Of a stretch of 63,021 nucleotides of DNA, positions 9,111-17,611 are shown one piece after another. How positions within the stretch are numbered: the stretch's first letter is position 1; every line of letters begins with the position of its first letter. Source of the DNA: Erysipelotrichaceae bacterium 7770_A6 (GTDB taxonomy: Bacteria > Bacillota_I > Bacilli_A > Erysipelotrichales > Erysipelotrichaceae); assembly GCA_014610835.1 (NCBI GenBank), contig QQXM01000031.1:1-63021 (forward strand). The letters are read 5' to 3'. Both the position numbers and the translations under genes were made by a program. The notes beneath the pieces were generated by a model. That model was not told where the DNA came from and searched no databases. It saw only the letters and a program-made list of their open reading frames with translations.

Positions 9111-10379
9111 TTACTTTGCCTTATTCTCGAAGAATAATCCTTTTAATTTACTTGTTAATGTATCTTCCTTAGAATCAATTTCTTTTTTCTTTTCACGATA
9201 GCTGACGGACTTTTTAAATGCGTCCATATCTAAGCTATCATCGATATATCCCGTAATAGGAAGCTTGTCCTGATATGCATATAAAAGGCCAAGAGGTGCT
9301 GTTAAACCAGCATTTCTTCCACCCAGTGTTTCAGGGATATAACACTTTACACTACATCCTAAGCTCTCAGAAAGGAGATCAGAAAGACCTTCTGTTTCTC
9401 CACCTTCACCTGTAATAATAACAGTAGTAGGTCCGGCTTGCAAGATAGGCTCGCAAGTTTTTATGAGATCTTTAACCCATTGTGCTACATTTTTTTGAAT
9501 GCTTTCGACAAATTGTTTTTCGGAAATTGTCTTCGTTTCACCGTCTTTTGACCAGATATGTACAGGATTATCTGTATATACTTTCTGATTGAAACGAATA
9601 CTGTATTTCAATAGTTCAACTGCATCTGATGTTGCAACGCCATATTGATCTACACAGTCACTGACAAGATTTCCAAGACCTGCAGGCAATACACCCGCTG
9701 TTGTTAATCTACCCTTTCTAAATAATCCAAGAACCGTAGACTGTCTTTCAATCTTTAAAACAACAATTTGTTTTTCAACTGCTCTTTCAAATAGAGCTGC
9801 TTCTTTTCCAACTGCATATACTTCAGGGAAAATATCTAATACCTGTAAACCAGCATTTTCAACACATCCCACAAGATCATATGCAAGTTTTCGATCAGCA
9901 CACAATAAATCAACATCAATAGATAATTGAGAACACTTTTCACCGATTGGAATACGACGTGTTGCAATACCATTTACAATATATTTCACACATACTGTCT
10001 GGATCAAAGCATAATCTTTTGAAATATTGACACTCTCTGCCTTCTTGATTGCATTTCTAACATCCTGGATCGTAATGACACCATCAATACCAGAAACATC
10101 TACTGTAGAACGCAAAGAATATTTTTTTGTTTTATAGGACGGAATTGCTAAGATAACTTTCTTGATTTCCGCTCCAATTGTACGCTTCGCACTGCCTGCT
10201 GCCTTACGTAACGCATTTGAGATCTCATCTGGATCAAGTACTTGATCGTATGTAATTCCAAAGCATGGGATCCTTTCAACTTTTATAATATTGAAGCGGG
10301 CATTAAAAAATTCTCCAACAACCAGGCGCACCTCATGGTCTGCTACTTCAACGCTTGCAAATATTTGTTTATCGCTCAT
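9111..10379 (-). CDS. ftsA: Cell division protein FtsA
   Basis: Actin-like ATPase that tethers FtsZ to the membrane. At 422 residues it has the family length; the N-terminal phosphate-binding strand (ASVEVADHEVRLVVGEF), the GVLPAGLGNLVSDC segment and the second phosphate loop VIITGEGGETEGL are visible. The C-terminal KLKGLFFENKAK is an amphipathic membrane-targeting helix. Sequence match to well-studied FtsA is moderate, and its place directly before ftsZ supports the call. AAAGGAG precedes the ATG, and the gene is divergent from rpmB across a 165-bp gap. Confidence 0.92.
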   Translation of the reverse strand: MSDKQIFASVEVADHEVRLVVGEFFNARFNIIKVERIPCFGITYDQVLDPDEISNALRKAAGSAKRTIGAEIKKVILAIPSYKTKKYSLRSTVDVSGIDGVITIQDVRNAIKKAESVNISKDYALIQTVCVKYIVNGIATRRIPIGEKCSQLSIDVDLLCADRKLAYDLVGCVENAGLQVLDIFPEVYAVGKEAALFERAVEKQIVVLKIERQSTVLGLFRKGRLTTAGVLPAGLGNLVSDCVDQYGVATSDAVELLKYSIRFNQKVYTDNPVHIWSKDGETKTISEKQFVESIQKNVAQWVKDLIKTCEPILQAGPTTVIITGEGGETEGLSDLLSESLGCSVKCYIPETLGGRNAGLTAPLGLLYAYQDKLPITGYIDDSLDMDAFKKSVSYREKKKEIDSKEDTLTSKLKGLFFENKAK

Positions 10380-10483
10380 GAAGAACTCCTTTCATCTCAT
10401 AAACATGTTAAATTGTAACATAAATCAAATTTGAAAAATAGATATTAAAAGAAAAATAAGCCAAAATATCTAAAATATTGTTA

Positions 10484-10512
10484 TTGCAAAAAGTCATATT
10501 TCATGTTATTCT
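10484..10512 (+). promoter_or_regulatory. Promoter of rpmB
   Basis: TTGCAA (10484-10489), a 17-bp spacer and TATTCT (10507-10512) lie about 32 bp before the rpmB start. Both boxes match four of six consensus bases, so this is a moderate prediction. Confidence 0.45.
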
Positions 10513-10544
10513 ACTTGAGCAATTGTGAACGAAGGAGGGTATAT

Positions 10545-10748
10545 ATGTCTAGAGTTTGTGCCGTTTCCGGTAAAAAAGCATTAAGTGGTAACAGACGTTC
10601 TCATTCTTTACGCGCTACAAGACGTAAGTGGAATGTAAATTTACAAAAAGTACACATGATTGTTGATGGTAAGCCAATGACAGTCAAAGTTTCTGCTCGT
10701 GCACTTAAGACACTCAAGTCCAAGTCCGCTAAAGCAGTCAATGCTTAA
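10545..10748 (+). CDS. rpmB: 50S ribosomal protein L28
   Basis: Ribosomal protein of 67 residues. It begins [21 protein letters not shown] and carries [14 protein letters not shown], both typical of L28. The ATG at 10545 follows the strong ribosome-binding site GAAGGAGG at 8 nt; an in-frame ATG at 10503 would put that site inside the gene and is rejected. Only Cys5 of the zinc-ribbon positions is visible, so this looks like the zinc-free type. In Bacillus rpmB also lies next to the thiN-rpe-rsgA block, but here it is transcribed convergently to it. Confidence 0.97.
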   Translation: MSRVCAVSGKKALSGNRRSHSLRATRRKWNVNLQKVHMIVDGKPMTVKVSARALKTLKSKSAKAVNA

Positions 10749-10750
10749 TA

Positions 10751-10780
10751 AAAAAAGATTCCTGATGGAATCTTTTTTTA
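10751..10780. terminator. Bidirectional terminator between rpmB and thiN
   Basis: AAAAAAGATTCC and GGAATCTTTTTT form a 12-bp stem around TGAT. T runs lie on both strands, so it can end rpmB rightward and the priA-thiN operon leftward. Confidence 0.85.
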
Positions 10781-11383
10781 TGCATCTTTTGTCTGCAGTA
10801 CAAGAAGACAGCCCTCTTCTATTGTGAGTATTCCTTCATCATGCAATATTGAATTGGATAAAGTAAAGATCGTATCTTGATTCATTTCATAATGCGTAAT
10901 TGTATATTCAAATCCTTCTAAACTGATTTTTGCATTTGCATTTGTAAAGAAGGAAATAAATGCATACCCATCTTTTTTAATATGATAGACACCTTTTTGT
11001 AATGCATATACTTTATTTGTCTTATCATACAGTGTTAAAACATTTGGATGTTGATATGCCAGACATAGATTGTAGTAAGAATGGTCCATTCTTCCACCAA
11101 ATGCTCCCAGCATGTCAATTTCATCATAACCTCTTTTGATTGCTTCATTGAGAGCACACAAAGAATCAGAGTCATCTTTGATGGGATTCAATTGAATGAT
11201 TTCATCTGCGTATTGTTTAATACATGCAAGATCTTTTTTTTCAATGGAATCAAAATCTCCGATTGCAAGCTTCATAGGAATATGCAGTTTTGCCAATGTC
11301 AAAGCACCCTTGTCTGCTCCAATATAATCACAATCTTCTTTTACAACGTCTTCTATCAGCTTTAAAGCAATCTTTACTCGCAT
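10778..11383 (-). CDS. thiN: Thiamine pyrophosphokinase
   Basis: Transfers pyrophosphate from ATP to thiamine to give thiamine diphosphate, the cofactor needed by the pyruvate:ferredoxin oxidoreductase encoded at 39.9-43.5 kb. In 201 residues it shows GADKGALTLAK, LAIGDFDSIEKKD and GAFGGRMDHSYYNLCLA, the Asp-rich catalytic signatures. The N-terminus looks 10-15 residues shorter than usual, but no better in-frame start is seen upstream. The start overlaps the rpe stop by 10 bp. It is the last gene of the priA-to-thiN operon. Confidence 0.9.
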   Translation of the reverse strand: MRVKIALKLIEDVVKEDCDYIGADKGALTLAKLHIPMKLAIGDFDSIEKKDLACIKQYADEIIQLNPIKDDSDSLCALNEAIKRGYDEIDMLGAFGGRMDHSYYNLCLAYQHPNVLTLYDKTNKVYALQKGVYHIKKDGYAFISFFTNANAKISLEGFEYTITHYEMNQDTIFTLSNSILHDEGILTIEEGCLLVLQTKDA

Positions 11384-12018
11384 AAAGACTGCACTGCTTT
11401 CTTGATATCATTTTTGAAGACATAGCTGCCCGCAACAAGCACATCTACACCAGCTTCTTTACAAAGCTTGCCAGTAACATCATTGATACCGCCATCTACT
11501 TCAACAAGTGCATGAGAATGCATTTCCTCAATCAATGCCTTTGTTTCACGAATCTTCTCTGGTGCGTTTTCTCTGAATTTCTGACCACCAAAACCTGGTT
11601 CTACAGACATAATCAATACAAGATCAAAATCAGCTATGTAAGGTCGCAATACTTCTACTGGTGTATCCGGTTTAATGGAAATTCCAGCTTTTTTATTACG
11701 GGCATGAATCTTATCTGCCAGTACTTTAATATCTTTTTCTTCCACAGCCTCATAGTGGAATGTGACTAGATCTGCACCTGCATCCATAAATACATCTGCA
11801 TAGTACATTGGATCTTTGATCATTAAATGTACATCTTTGTATAATGGAGAAGCTTTGCAGAATGCTTTAAGAATATCCGGTCCAAAGGATAAGTTTGGTA
11901 CAAAATTTCCATCCATCACATCATAATGCATCCATTCAGCACCAGACGCATTCAATTCATCAAGTTGTTTTTTTGTGTCACTGTAATCAAGTGACAATAC
12001 ACTAGGTGCAATAATCAT
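11374..12018 (-). CDS. rpe: Ribulose-phosphate 3-epimerase
   Basis: Interconverts ribulose 5-phosphate and xylulose 5-phosphate in the pentose phosphate pathway. It is a 214-residue TIM barrel with all signatures: PSVLSLDYSD, HYDVMDGNFVPNLSFGPD (metal ligands His and Asp), VHLMIKDPMYY, MSVEPGFGGQKF, and VDGGINDVTG near the phosphate site. Its ATG overlaps the rsgA stop by one base (TAATG). Confidence 0.96.
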   Translation of the reverse strand: MIIAPSVLSLDYSDTKKQLDELNASGAEWMHYDVMDGNFVPNLSFGPDILKAFCKASPLYKDVHLMIKDPMYYADVFMDAGADLVTFHYEAVEEKDIKVLADKIHARNKKAGISIKPDTPVEVLRPYIADFDLVLIMSVEPGFGGQKFRENAPEKIRETKALIEEMHSHALVEVDGGINDVTGKLCKEAGVDVLVAGSYVFKNDIKKAVQSLCE

Positions 12019-12878
12019 TAGAATTTTTCCCTTCTTTCATGAATCATTTGTAATACTTGTAAATAATTTTTATATCTTTCCTTCGGAATCAAACCATCTT
12101 CTACTGCCTGCTTGACAGCACACATTGGTTCATTTTCATGAATGCAGTCATTAAACCTGCACTTTCCGATATACGGAAGGAAATCAGGCACATAATTTCC
12201 CAATTCATTTGCATTCACGTGTGCAAAATCCAGGGATGAAAAACCAGGAGTATCCGCAACAAGCCCACCAGCAACCTTATGCAGTTCATTGTGACGTGTT
12301 GTATGTTTTCCTCTGCCTAACGCTTTTGAAATTTCCTGCGTTGCTAAATGAAATGTAGGATCCAGCTGATTTAATAAAGTACTTTTGCCAGCACCTGACT
12401 GACCTGTCAGTACAGATATCTTTCCTTCTAGAAAAGAAGAAACTTCAGGATTCAAAGAACCTTTGGCAGTACGAATAACTTTCATTGGTCCTCTTTCATA
12501 TTCACGAATTCTTTCTTCCGTTTCTTCACTGATTCCAAGATCAGTTTTTGTAACGATCAGCATTGGTTCAATTCCACTTTTCATGATCAGCATTGATAGA
12601 CGATCTATCAATACTGTTGAAAAATCAGGATCTTTGACAGACATCACAATCAACACCTGATCAACATTGGCAACACTTGGACGAATCATTTCATTTCTTC
12701 TAGGCAATATTTTTTCAATGACATATCTGCCATGGGATTCTTTACATTCAACAATATCACCTGTAACAGGTACACGCTGTTTTCGAATCTTTCCTGTCAG
12801 AATACTGTCAAAAGTATTTCCCTCTTCATCCATTAATGTATATTCTTTTGAAACAATTTTTACTATTCTTGCTTTCAT
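12018..12878 (-). CDS. rsgA: Ribosome biogenesis GTPase RsgA
   Basis: Circularly permuted GTPase that checks late maturation of the 30S subunit. An N-terminal OB fold (about 1-65) is followed by G motifs in permuted order: VTKTDLG (G4), LTGQSGAGKSTLLNQL (G1) and VADTPGFSSLDF (G3). A C-terminal zinc part with CRFNDCIHENEPMC completes the 286 residues. It sits between the kinase and rpe, as in Bacillus, where the PrkC-type kinase phosphorylates this GTPase. Confidence 0.96.
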   Translation of the reverse strand: MKARIVKIVSKEYTLMDEEGNTFDSILTGKIRKQRVPVTGDIVECKESHGRYVIEKILPRRNEMIRPSVANVDQVLIVMSVKDPDFSTVLIDRLSMLIMKSGIEPMLIVTKTDLGISEETEERIREYERGPMKVIRTAKGSLNPEVSSFLEGKISVLTGQSGAGKSTLLNQLDPTFHLATQEISKALGRGKHTTRHNELHKVAGGLVADTPGFSSLDFAHVNANELGNYVPDFLPYIGKCRFNDCIHENEPMCAVKQAVEDGLIPKERYKNYLQVLQMIHERREKF

Positions 12879-12892
12879 TCTTCCTCTTATGA

Positions 12893-14596
12893 TTAGTAAT
12901 AATACAGTGTAATATAGTTATTTTCTTTCTGTGTATAAGATGTGCCATATGCTGGATCACATGAAATAACGACACCAGGCGTAATACTATCTAATTCTTC
13001 CTGACTCATTTGTGTTGTATCACGATTACTTGTCCTCACAACTGCCCCCATATGTTCAAGTTCTCGCTGTGCACTTTGTACATCCATACCGATAATATCA
13101 TCTGGAATCGTAATCGTTGGATATGTTGCGTATACCAATGTAATTTCATTTGGTTTAGAAGGATCAAATAACGTTCCTGCCTGCAGCTTTTCCTGGCGAA
13201 GAATTGTTCCACCAGTTTTCATAGAATCTTCTGAAACTGCATTTACAGTTAGATTTGGATATTGACTGTTCAATTGTTTTTTTACATCTGTAATATTCTG
13301 ACCAACAAAATCATCACATGTAACGCCAATACCACTAGACACAACAAGGGAAATAGAGGTATCGCCGCCAACTTCACTGCCTTCTTCAGGAGAAGATGAA
13401 ATGACAATTCCCTGTTCAATATCTTCTGTCAATTCATAAGATATGTTGGATTCATCAATATTTAAATTTGCTTTATGTAATGCTTTTTCAGCATCCTGCA
13501 GACTCATTCCCTGAATAGAAGGAACTTTTGTATTGCGCGGGAGGAAATTGAATATCAGTGCTGCAATGATTCCAACAGCAACGACAATTCCAAATATTGT
13601 CGCAACAGTTTTTGTATAGTTTTTTCCCTTTTCGTGAGAAGAAGTCTCATATGTATGAGAAGATGAGAAATTTGTATGTTTTCCTCTAGCTGGTTCTGCC
13701 TTTACATTTGTCTGTTCTTTTTTCTGCTTCTGAATATCTTCATGCAATACAAGTTTTCTTTCATTCAAACGTTCTGGTCTTAAACAAGTTGAAATATCCT
13801 GCAGCATTTCTCGACATGAACCATAACGATTGTTTGGATCTTTTGCGGTTGCACGTGTAATTACATTTGCGATGCTTTGTGGAACAGATGCATTGATCAA
13901 ACGTACATCCGGCATTGGCTCTCGCATATGCTTTAAAGCAATCTGTACTGCCTGATCCGCCTTGAAAGGAACATCTCCTGCAAGCATTTCATATAGCACA
14001 ATTCCTAAAGCATAGATATCTGACTGTGGAGAAGCAGCTTCTCCTTTAGCAAGTTCAGGTGCAAGATAATGCACACTTCCCATAACATTATTTGCCTGCG
14101 TCAATTGCATCGATCCTTTCGCTGTCGCAATACCAAAGTCAAGAATCTTGATAGAGCCATCTGCTTTGACAATAACATTCTGAGGTTTGATATCACGATG
14201 AATGATGCCTCTACTGTGTGCTTCAGAAATCGCGGAACACAATTGCTTCATAATATCTACAGCTTCTTCATTTACGAGTGGTCCACGAGATCGAATAACT
14301 TGTTTCAGCGTCTTTCCCGTAACATATTCCATGACAATATAGTGATGTCCCTTATAATCACCAACGTCATAGATTTCAACAATATTTGGATGCGCTAAAG
14401 CTGCAGCTGCCTGTGCTTCTCTTTCAAAACGTAAAATACTGACTGCATCTGTAGATAAGTCAGCCCTTAAGATTTTAATTGCAACCTGACGATTCAGAAT
14501 CGTATCGACCGCAAGAAAAACATCGGCCATACCACCCTGTCCGATATGAGAAACAACTTCATAACGATCTGCAATAACATTCTTACGATTTGTCAT
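12893..14596 (-). CDS. PASTA-domain Ser/Thr protein kinase (PrkC/StkP type)
   Basis: Membrane kinase that senses peptidoglycan fragments and tunes growth and division. The cytoplasmic kinase domain (about 11-270) has GQGGMADVF, Lys41, HRDIKPQN (133-140) and DFG (153-155), all intact. A charged juxtamembrane linker leads to one membrane helix (about 330-352), then three extracellular PASTA repeats (357-567) starting VPSIQGMSLQDAE. The start overlaps the phosphatase stop by one base, coupling the two opposing enzymes. Likely targets in this window include RsgA and division proteins, by analogy only. Confidence 0.96.
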   Translation of the reverse strand: MTNRKNVIADRYEVVSHIGQGGMADVFLAVDTILNRQVAIKILRADLSTDAVSILRFEREAQAAAALAHPNIVEIYDVGDYKGHHYIVMEYVTGKTLKQVIRSRGPLVNEEAVDIMKQLCSAISEAHSRGIIHRDIKPQNVIVKADGSIKILDFGIATAKGSMQLTQANNVMGSVHYLAPELAKGEAASPQSDIYALGIVLYEMLAGDVPFKADQAVQIALKHMREPMPDVRLINASVPQSIANVITRATAKDPNNRYGSCREMLQDISTCLRPERLNERKLVLHEDIQKQKKEQTNVKAEPARGKHTNFSSSHTYETSSHEKGKNYTKTVATIFGIVVAVGIIAALIFNFLPRNTKVPSIQGMSLQDAEKALHKANLNIDESNISYELTEDIEQGIVISSSPEEGSEVGGDTSISLVVSSGIGVTCDDFVGQNITDVKKQLNSQYPNLTVNAVSEDSMKTGGTILRQEKLQAGTLFDPSKPNEITLVYATYPTITIPDDIIGMDVQSAQRELEHMGAVVRTSNRDTTQMSQEELDSITPGVVISCDPAYGTSYTQKENNYITLYYY

Positions 14597-15339
14597 TACG
14601 CTTCACCATCCAAATCAATAAATATGACTGTTACATTATCATATCCACCTGCATCCAATGCGCTCTTCATCAGTTTACGAGCACTCAATGATGGATCCAT
14701 ATCTGTATCCAGTAAAATGGATTTCATTTTTTCTTCTTCAACATATCCATGCAGCCCGTCAGAACATAATAAAATTCCATCCATATGTTCCTTATGCAGA
14801 TCAATATCCGCATGTACACTTTCCCATACACCAAGTGCATTTGTGAGTATATTTTTCTTTGGGTATGTTTTTGCTTCTTCTGGCGTCAATTCTCCATGAA
14901 TCAGCATATCATTTACAAGGGAATGGTCCGTTGTCAATTGTGTCAATCTAGAATGATCATATAATGCATATGCACGAGAATCTCCAATATTTACAATCAT
15001 CTTTCCAAAAGAAGTAATCATGACACCACAGAATGTTGTACCCATGCCTTTTAGATTCTCATGTGTCTGTCCATATTCAAATATTTGTAAATTACATGCG
15101 TTGATAGCTGAAGTGATCCACTTTCTAGCTTCTTCTTCACTTGTGAATTGTTCCGTTTCAGAAAATACTTTTGAAAAGAAACGTACTGTCATTCTAGAAG
15201 CAATATCTCCTCCAAAATTACCGCCGATTCCATCTGCAACAATCGCAAAAATGTCATTAGCTTCATTTGTCGCAATGACATAAGAATCCTGATTATTTTT
15301 TCTCACAAGTCCTTTATCTGTAATTCCATAATATTTCAT
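14596..15339 (-). CDS. PP2C-type Ser/Thr protein phosphatase (Stp/PrpC)
   Basis: Mn2+/Mg2+-dependent phosphatase that reverses the PASTA kinase encoded next to it. Its 247 residues show the PP2C metal-site motifs: VRKNNQDSYV, VADGIGGNFGGD, VNIGDSRAYALYD, LCSDGLHGYVEEE and GGYDNVTVIFIDL. There is no membrane segment. The start overlaps the rlmN stop by 4 bp (ATGA), and the stop overlaps the kinase start by one base. Confidence 0.96.
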   Translation of the reverse strand: MKYYGITDKGLVRKNNQDSYVIATNEANDIFAIVADGIGGNFGGDIASRMTVRFFSKVFSETEQFTSEEEARKWITSAINACNLQIFEYGQTHENLKGMGTTFCGVMITSFGKMIVNIGDSRAYALYDHSRLTQLTTDHSLVNDMLIHGELTPEEAKTYPKKNILTNALGVWESVHADIDLHKEHMDGILLCSDGLHGYVEEEKMKSILLDTDMDPSLSARKLMKSALDAGGYDNVTVIFIDLDGEA

Positions 15340-16382
15340 GAAGATTGTTTATTCCTCTCATGTTTTGCACGTAATTGACCACATGCAGCATCAATATCAT
15401 CACCATGCTTCTGACGAAGTGTAGCCTTTACACCATGCTTCATCAATATGTCATAGAAATGCAATGCTTTTTTATCATCCACACCAATATATCCATTTTC
15501 ATCTACCTGATTGTATGGAATCAAATTGATATATGCATTCATTCCACGAACTAGATTTGCTAATGTGATTGCCATTTCATCAGAATCATTTACACCATGC
15601 AGAAGAATATATTCAAATGTCAGACGTCTATGATTGTCTTCACTGTATTCTCTTAATGCCTGCATCAGTTCATCCAATGGATAAGGCTTGGCAATTGGCA
15701 TTAATTTTCTACGCAGTTCATTTGTAGGTGCATGTAAAGAGATTGCAAGATTGTATTGATAATGTCCTTGTGCAAATTCTCTGATTTTTGGAACAATTCC
15801 ACAAGTTGAAATTGTGATATGTCTAGATCCGATTGCTAAGCCAAGATCTGAATTTACAATAGAACAGAAATTCATGACATTCGTATAGTTATCAAAAGGT
15901 TCTCCTGTACCCATCACAACGATGTTATCAACCCTTCTACCTTCTTTGTCTAACTGTTTTTGAACAAACATGACTTCTCCAACGATTTCCCCCGCTGTTA
16001 AATCACGTTGCTTCTTTAATAGACCAGAGGCACAGAATGAACATCCCATATTACATCCAACCTGAGATGTTACGCATAAAGAATCACCATACTGAAAGTG
16101 CATTAAAACAAGTTCTACACTAGAACCATCTTGTAATTCTGCTAGAAACTTAATTGTTCCATCATGAGAAACCTGTCTTTGAATTTCCTTTAATGGTTCA
16201 ATAGAGTATTCTTGTTTTAACTGTTCAATAAAAGATTTCGGAAGATCACTCATTTCATCAAATGAGGATACTCTTTTCCGATATAGCCAAGAAAAAATCT
16301 GTTTTGCACGATAGGCTTTCTGTCCATGTGCTTCCAGCATTTCTTGCATTTGTTTCAATGTTAAATCATATATTGTTTGCAT
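15336..16382 (-). CDS. rlmN: 23S rRNA (adenine-2503-C2)-methyltransferase RlmN
   Basis: Radical-SAM enzyme that methylates A2503 of 23S rRNA and A37 of some tRNAs. The cluster motif CNMGCSFCASG is intact, and the catalytic cysteines that carry the protein methyl and resolve the intermediate are expected in TCGIVPKI and near the C-terminal DIDAACGQLRAK. I chose the ATG at 16382 (MQTIYDLTLKQM) because AGG lies 5 nt before it; a GTG two codons upstream would overlap that site. The protein has 348 residues, the normal length. Confidence 0.96.
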   Translation of the reverse strand: MQTIYDLTLKQMQEMLEAHGQKAYRAKQIFSWLYRKRVSSFDEMSDLPKSFIEQLKQEYSIEPLKEIQRQVSHDGTIKFLAELQDGSSVELVLMHFQYGDSLCVTSQVGCNMGCSFCASGLLKKQRDLTAGEIVGEVMFVQKQLDKEGRRVDNIVVMGTGEPFDNYTNVMNFCSIVNSDLGLAIGSRHITISTCGIVPKIREFAQGHYQYNLAISLHAPTNELRRKLMPIAKPYPLDELMQALREYSEDNHRRLTFEYILLHGVNDSDEMAITLANLVRGMNAYINLIPYNQVDENGYIGVDDKKALHFYDILMKHGVKATLRQKHGDDIDAACGQLRAKHERNKQSS

Positions 16383-16396
16383 ACACACCTATTCTA

Positions 16397-17602
16397 TCAT
16401 ATTATTCTTGATTTTTTTGTCAGCTTTGCGATATAAAAGCCATCATAATGCTCTTCAAACGGGAAGACTGTTCTTTCTTCGATACATGTAAATTCTGGAT
16501 GTTCTTTCAAAAAGTTTTTAATTTGTCCTGAATTCTCTTTTTTATTTAATGTACATGTAGAATATACAAGAATTCCACCCTTTTTCAGATACGAAGAAGA
16601 AACTTCTAGAATCTTCTTCTGTGTATGAATAATTTCATCAATATTTTCTGGTTTTAAATGATAGCGGATTTCTGGCTTATGAGAAAGATCTCCCAGCCCT
16701 GAGCAAGGTACATCGCATAAGATGCGATCAAAACTCTCTTCTTCAAAAGAAACTTTTGTTGCATCATTCACTTTTGTTTCTACATTTGTATTTCCACACT
16801 TTTTCATCAACTGGTCAATCAGTTGACAACGATGTTCATAAAGATCACAGGCAATGACTTTTCCTGTATTCTGCATATAGCTGGATATGAGCTGTGTCTT
16901 TCCCCCTGGTGCAGCACAAATATCTAAAACCTGCATGTCTTCTTTCACATCAAGATATTTAACTGGCAGGATCGAAGCTGGATTTTGAATCAGTACCTGT
17001 CCATTTTTAAAATAGTCACTTGCAAGAATGGATTGATGCATCGTGAATGATTCTTCATTGATAAAATGAATTGATGGATCATTCATGAGCTGTTCCTTCG
17101 TTATCTTTAATGGATTGATTCTTCCATAGACCTTTGGAATCTTTTGATCTGCTTCAAGAATTTTAAGCGTTGTTTCTTCACCATAATGTGCATTCCACAT
17201 ATCGATGATCCATTTTGGATGTGAATAAAGAATTTCCTTTACTTCCGTTGTCTGTAAACCATTCGCCTGCACTTTTCTAAGGATTGCATTCACAAAGCTT
17301 TGATCATGTGTATTCACAAGATCATGTACTTCATTCAAGATTGCATATTCTTTTTCATTTGTAAAAAACATCTCAAATACCGCAATATCGATTGCAAGTG
17401 CTGTTTTCAGTTTTGTTCTTTTTGCGTATTTTCTCCATTGATATTCAAGATACGTATAGTTTCTTAATACACCATATACAATATTTGTTACAGATGCCAT
17501 TTCTTCTTTTTTGATTTTACTTTCACGCATGATTAAAGATGCATATCCGTCATCATGCATTATTCTATATAAAATATTCAATGCTTCACTTCTCGCACTC
17601 AT
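16397..17602 (-). CDS. rsmB: 16S rRNA (cytosine-967-C5)-methyltransferase RsmB
   Basis: SAM-dependent RNA methyltransferase. An N-terminal NusB-like RNA-binding domain (about 1-130) is followed by the Rossmann methyltransferase with LDICAAPGGKTQL (SAM site), CDVPCSGLGDLSHKPEIRY (first catalytic Cys) and YSTCTLNKKENSGQI (second catalytic Cys). At 401 residues it is somewhat shorter than the typical 430-450, with a compact C-terminus. GGAGTTTT before the ATG gives the ribosome-binding site. In Bacillus def and fmt lie between priA and this gene; here they are absent. Confidence 0.94.
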   Translation of the reverse strand: MSARSEALNILYRIMHDDGYASLIMRESKIKKEEMASVTNIVYGVLRNYTYLEYQWRKYAKRTKLKTALAIDIAVFEMFFTNEKEYAILNEVHDLVNTHDQSFVNAILRKVQANGLQTTEVKEILYSHPKWIIDMWNAHYGEETTLKILEADQKIPKVYGRINPLKITKEQLMNDPSIHFINEESFTMHQSILASDYFKNGQVLIQNPASILPVKYLDVKEDMQVLDICAAPGGKTQLISSYMQNTGKVIACDLYEHRCQLIDQLMKKCGNTNVETKVNDATKVSFEEESFDRILCDVPCSGLGDLSHKPEIRYHLKPENIDEIIHTQKKILEVSSSYLKKGGILVYSTCTLNKKENSGQIKNFLKEHPEFTCIEERTVFPFEEHYDGFYIAKLTKKSRII

Positions 17603-17611
17603 AAAACTCCT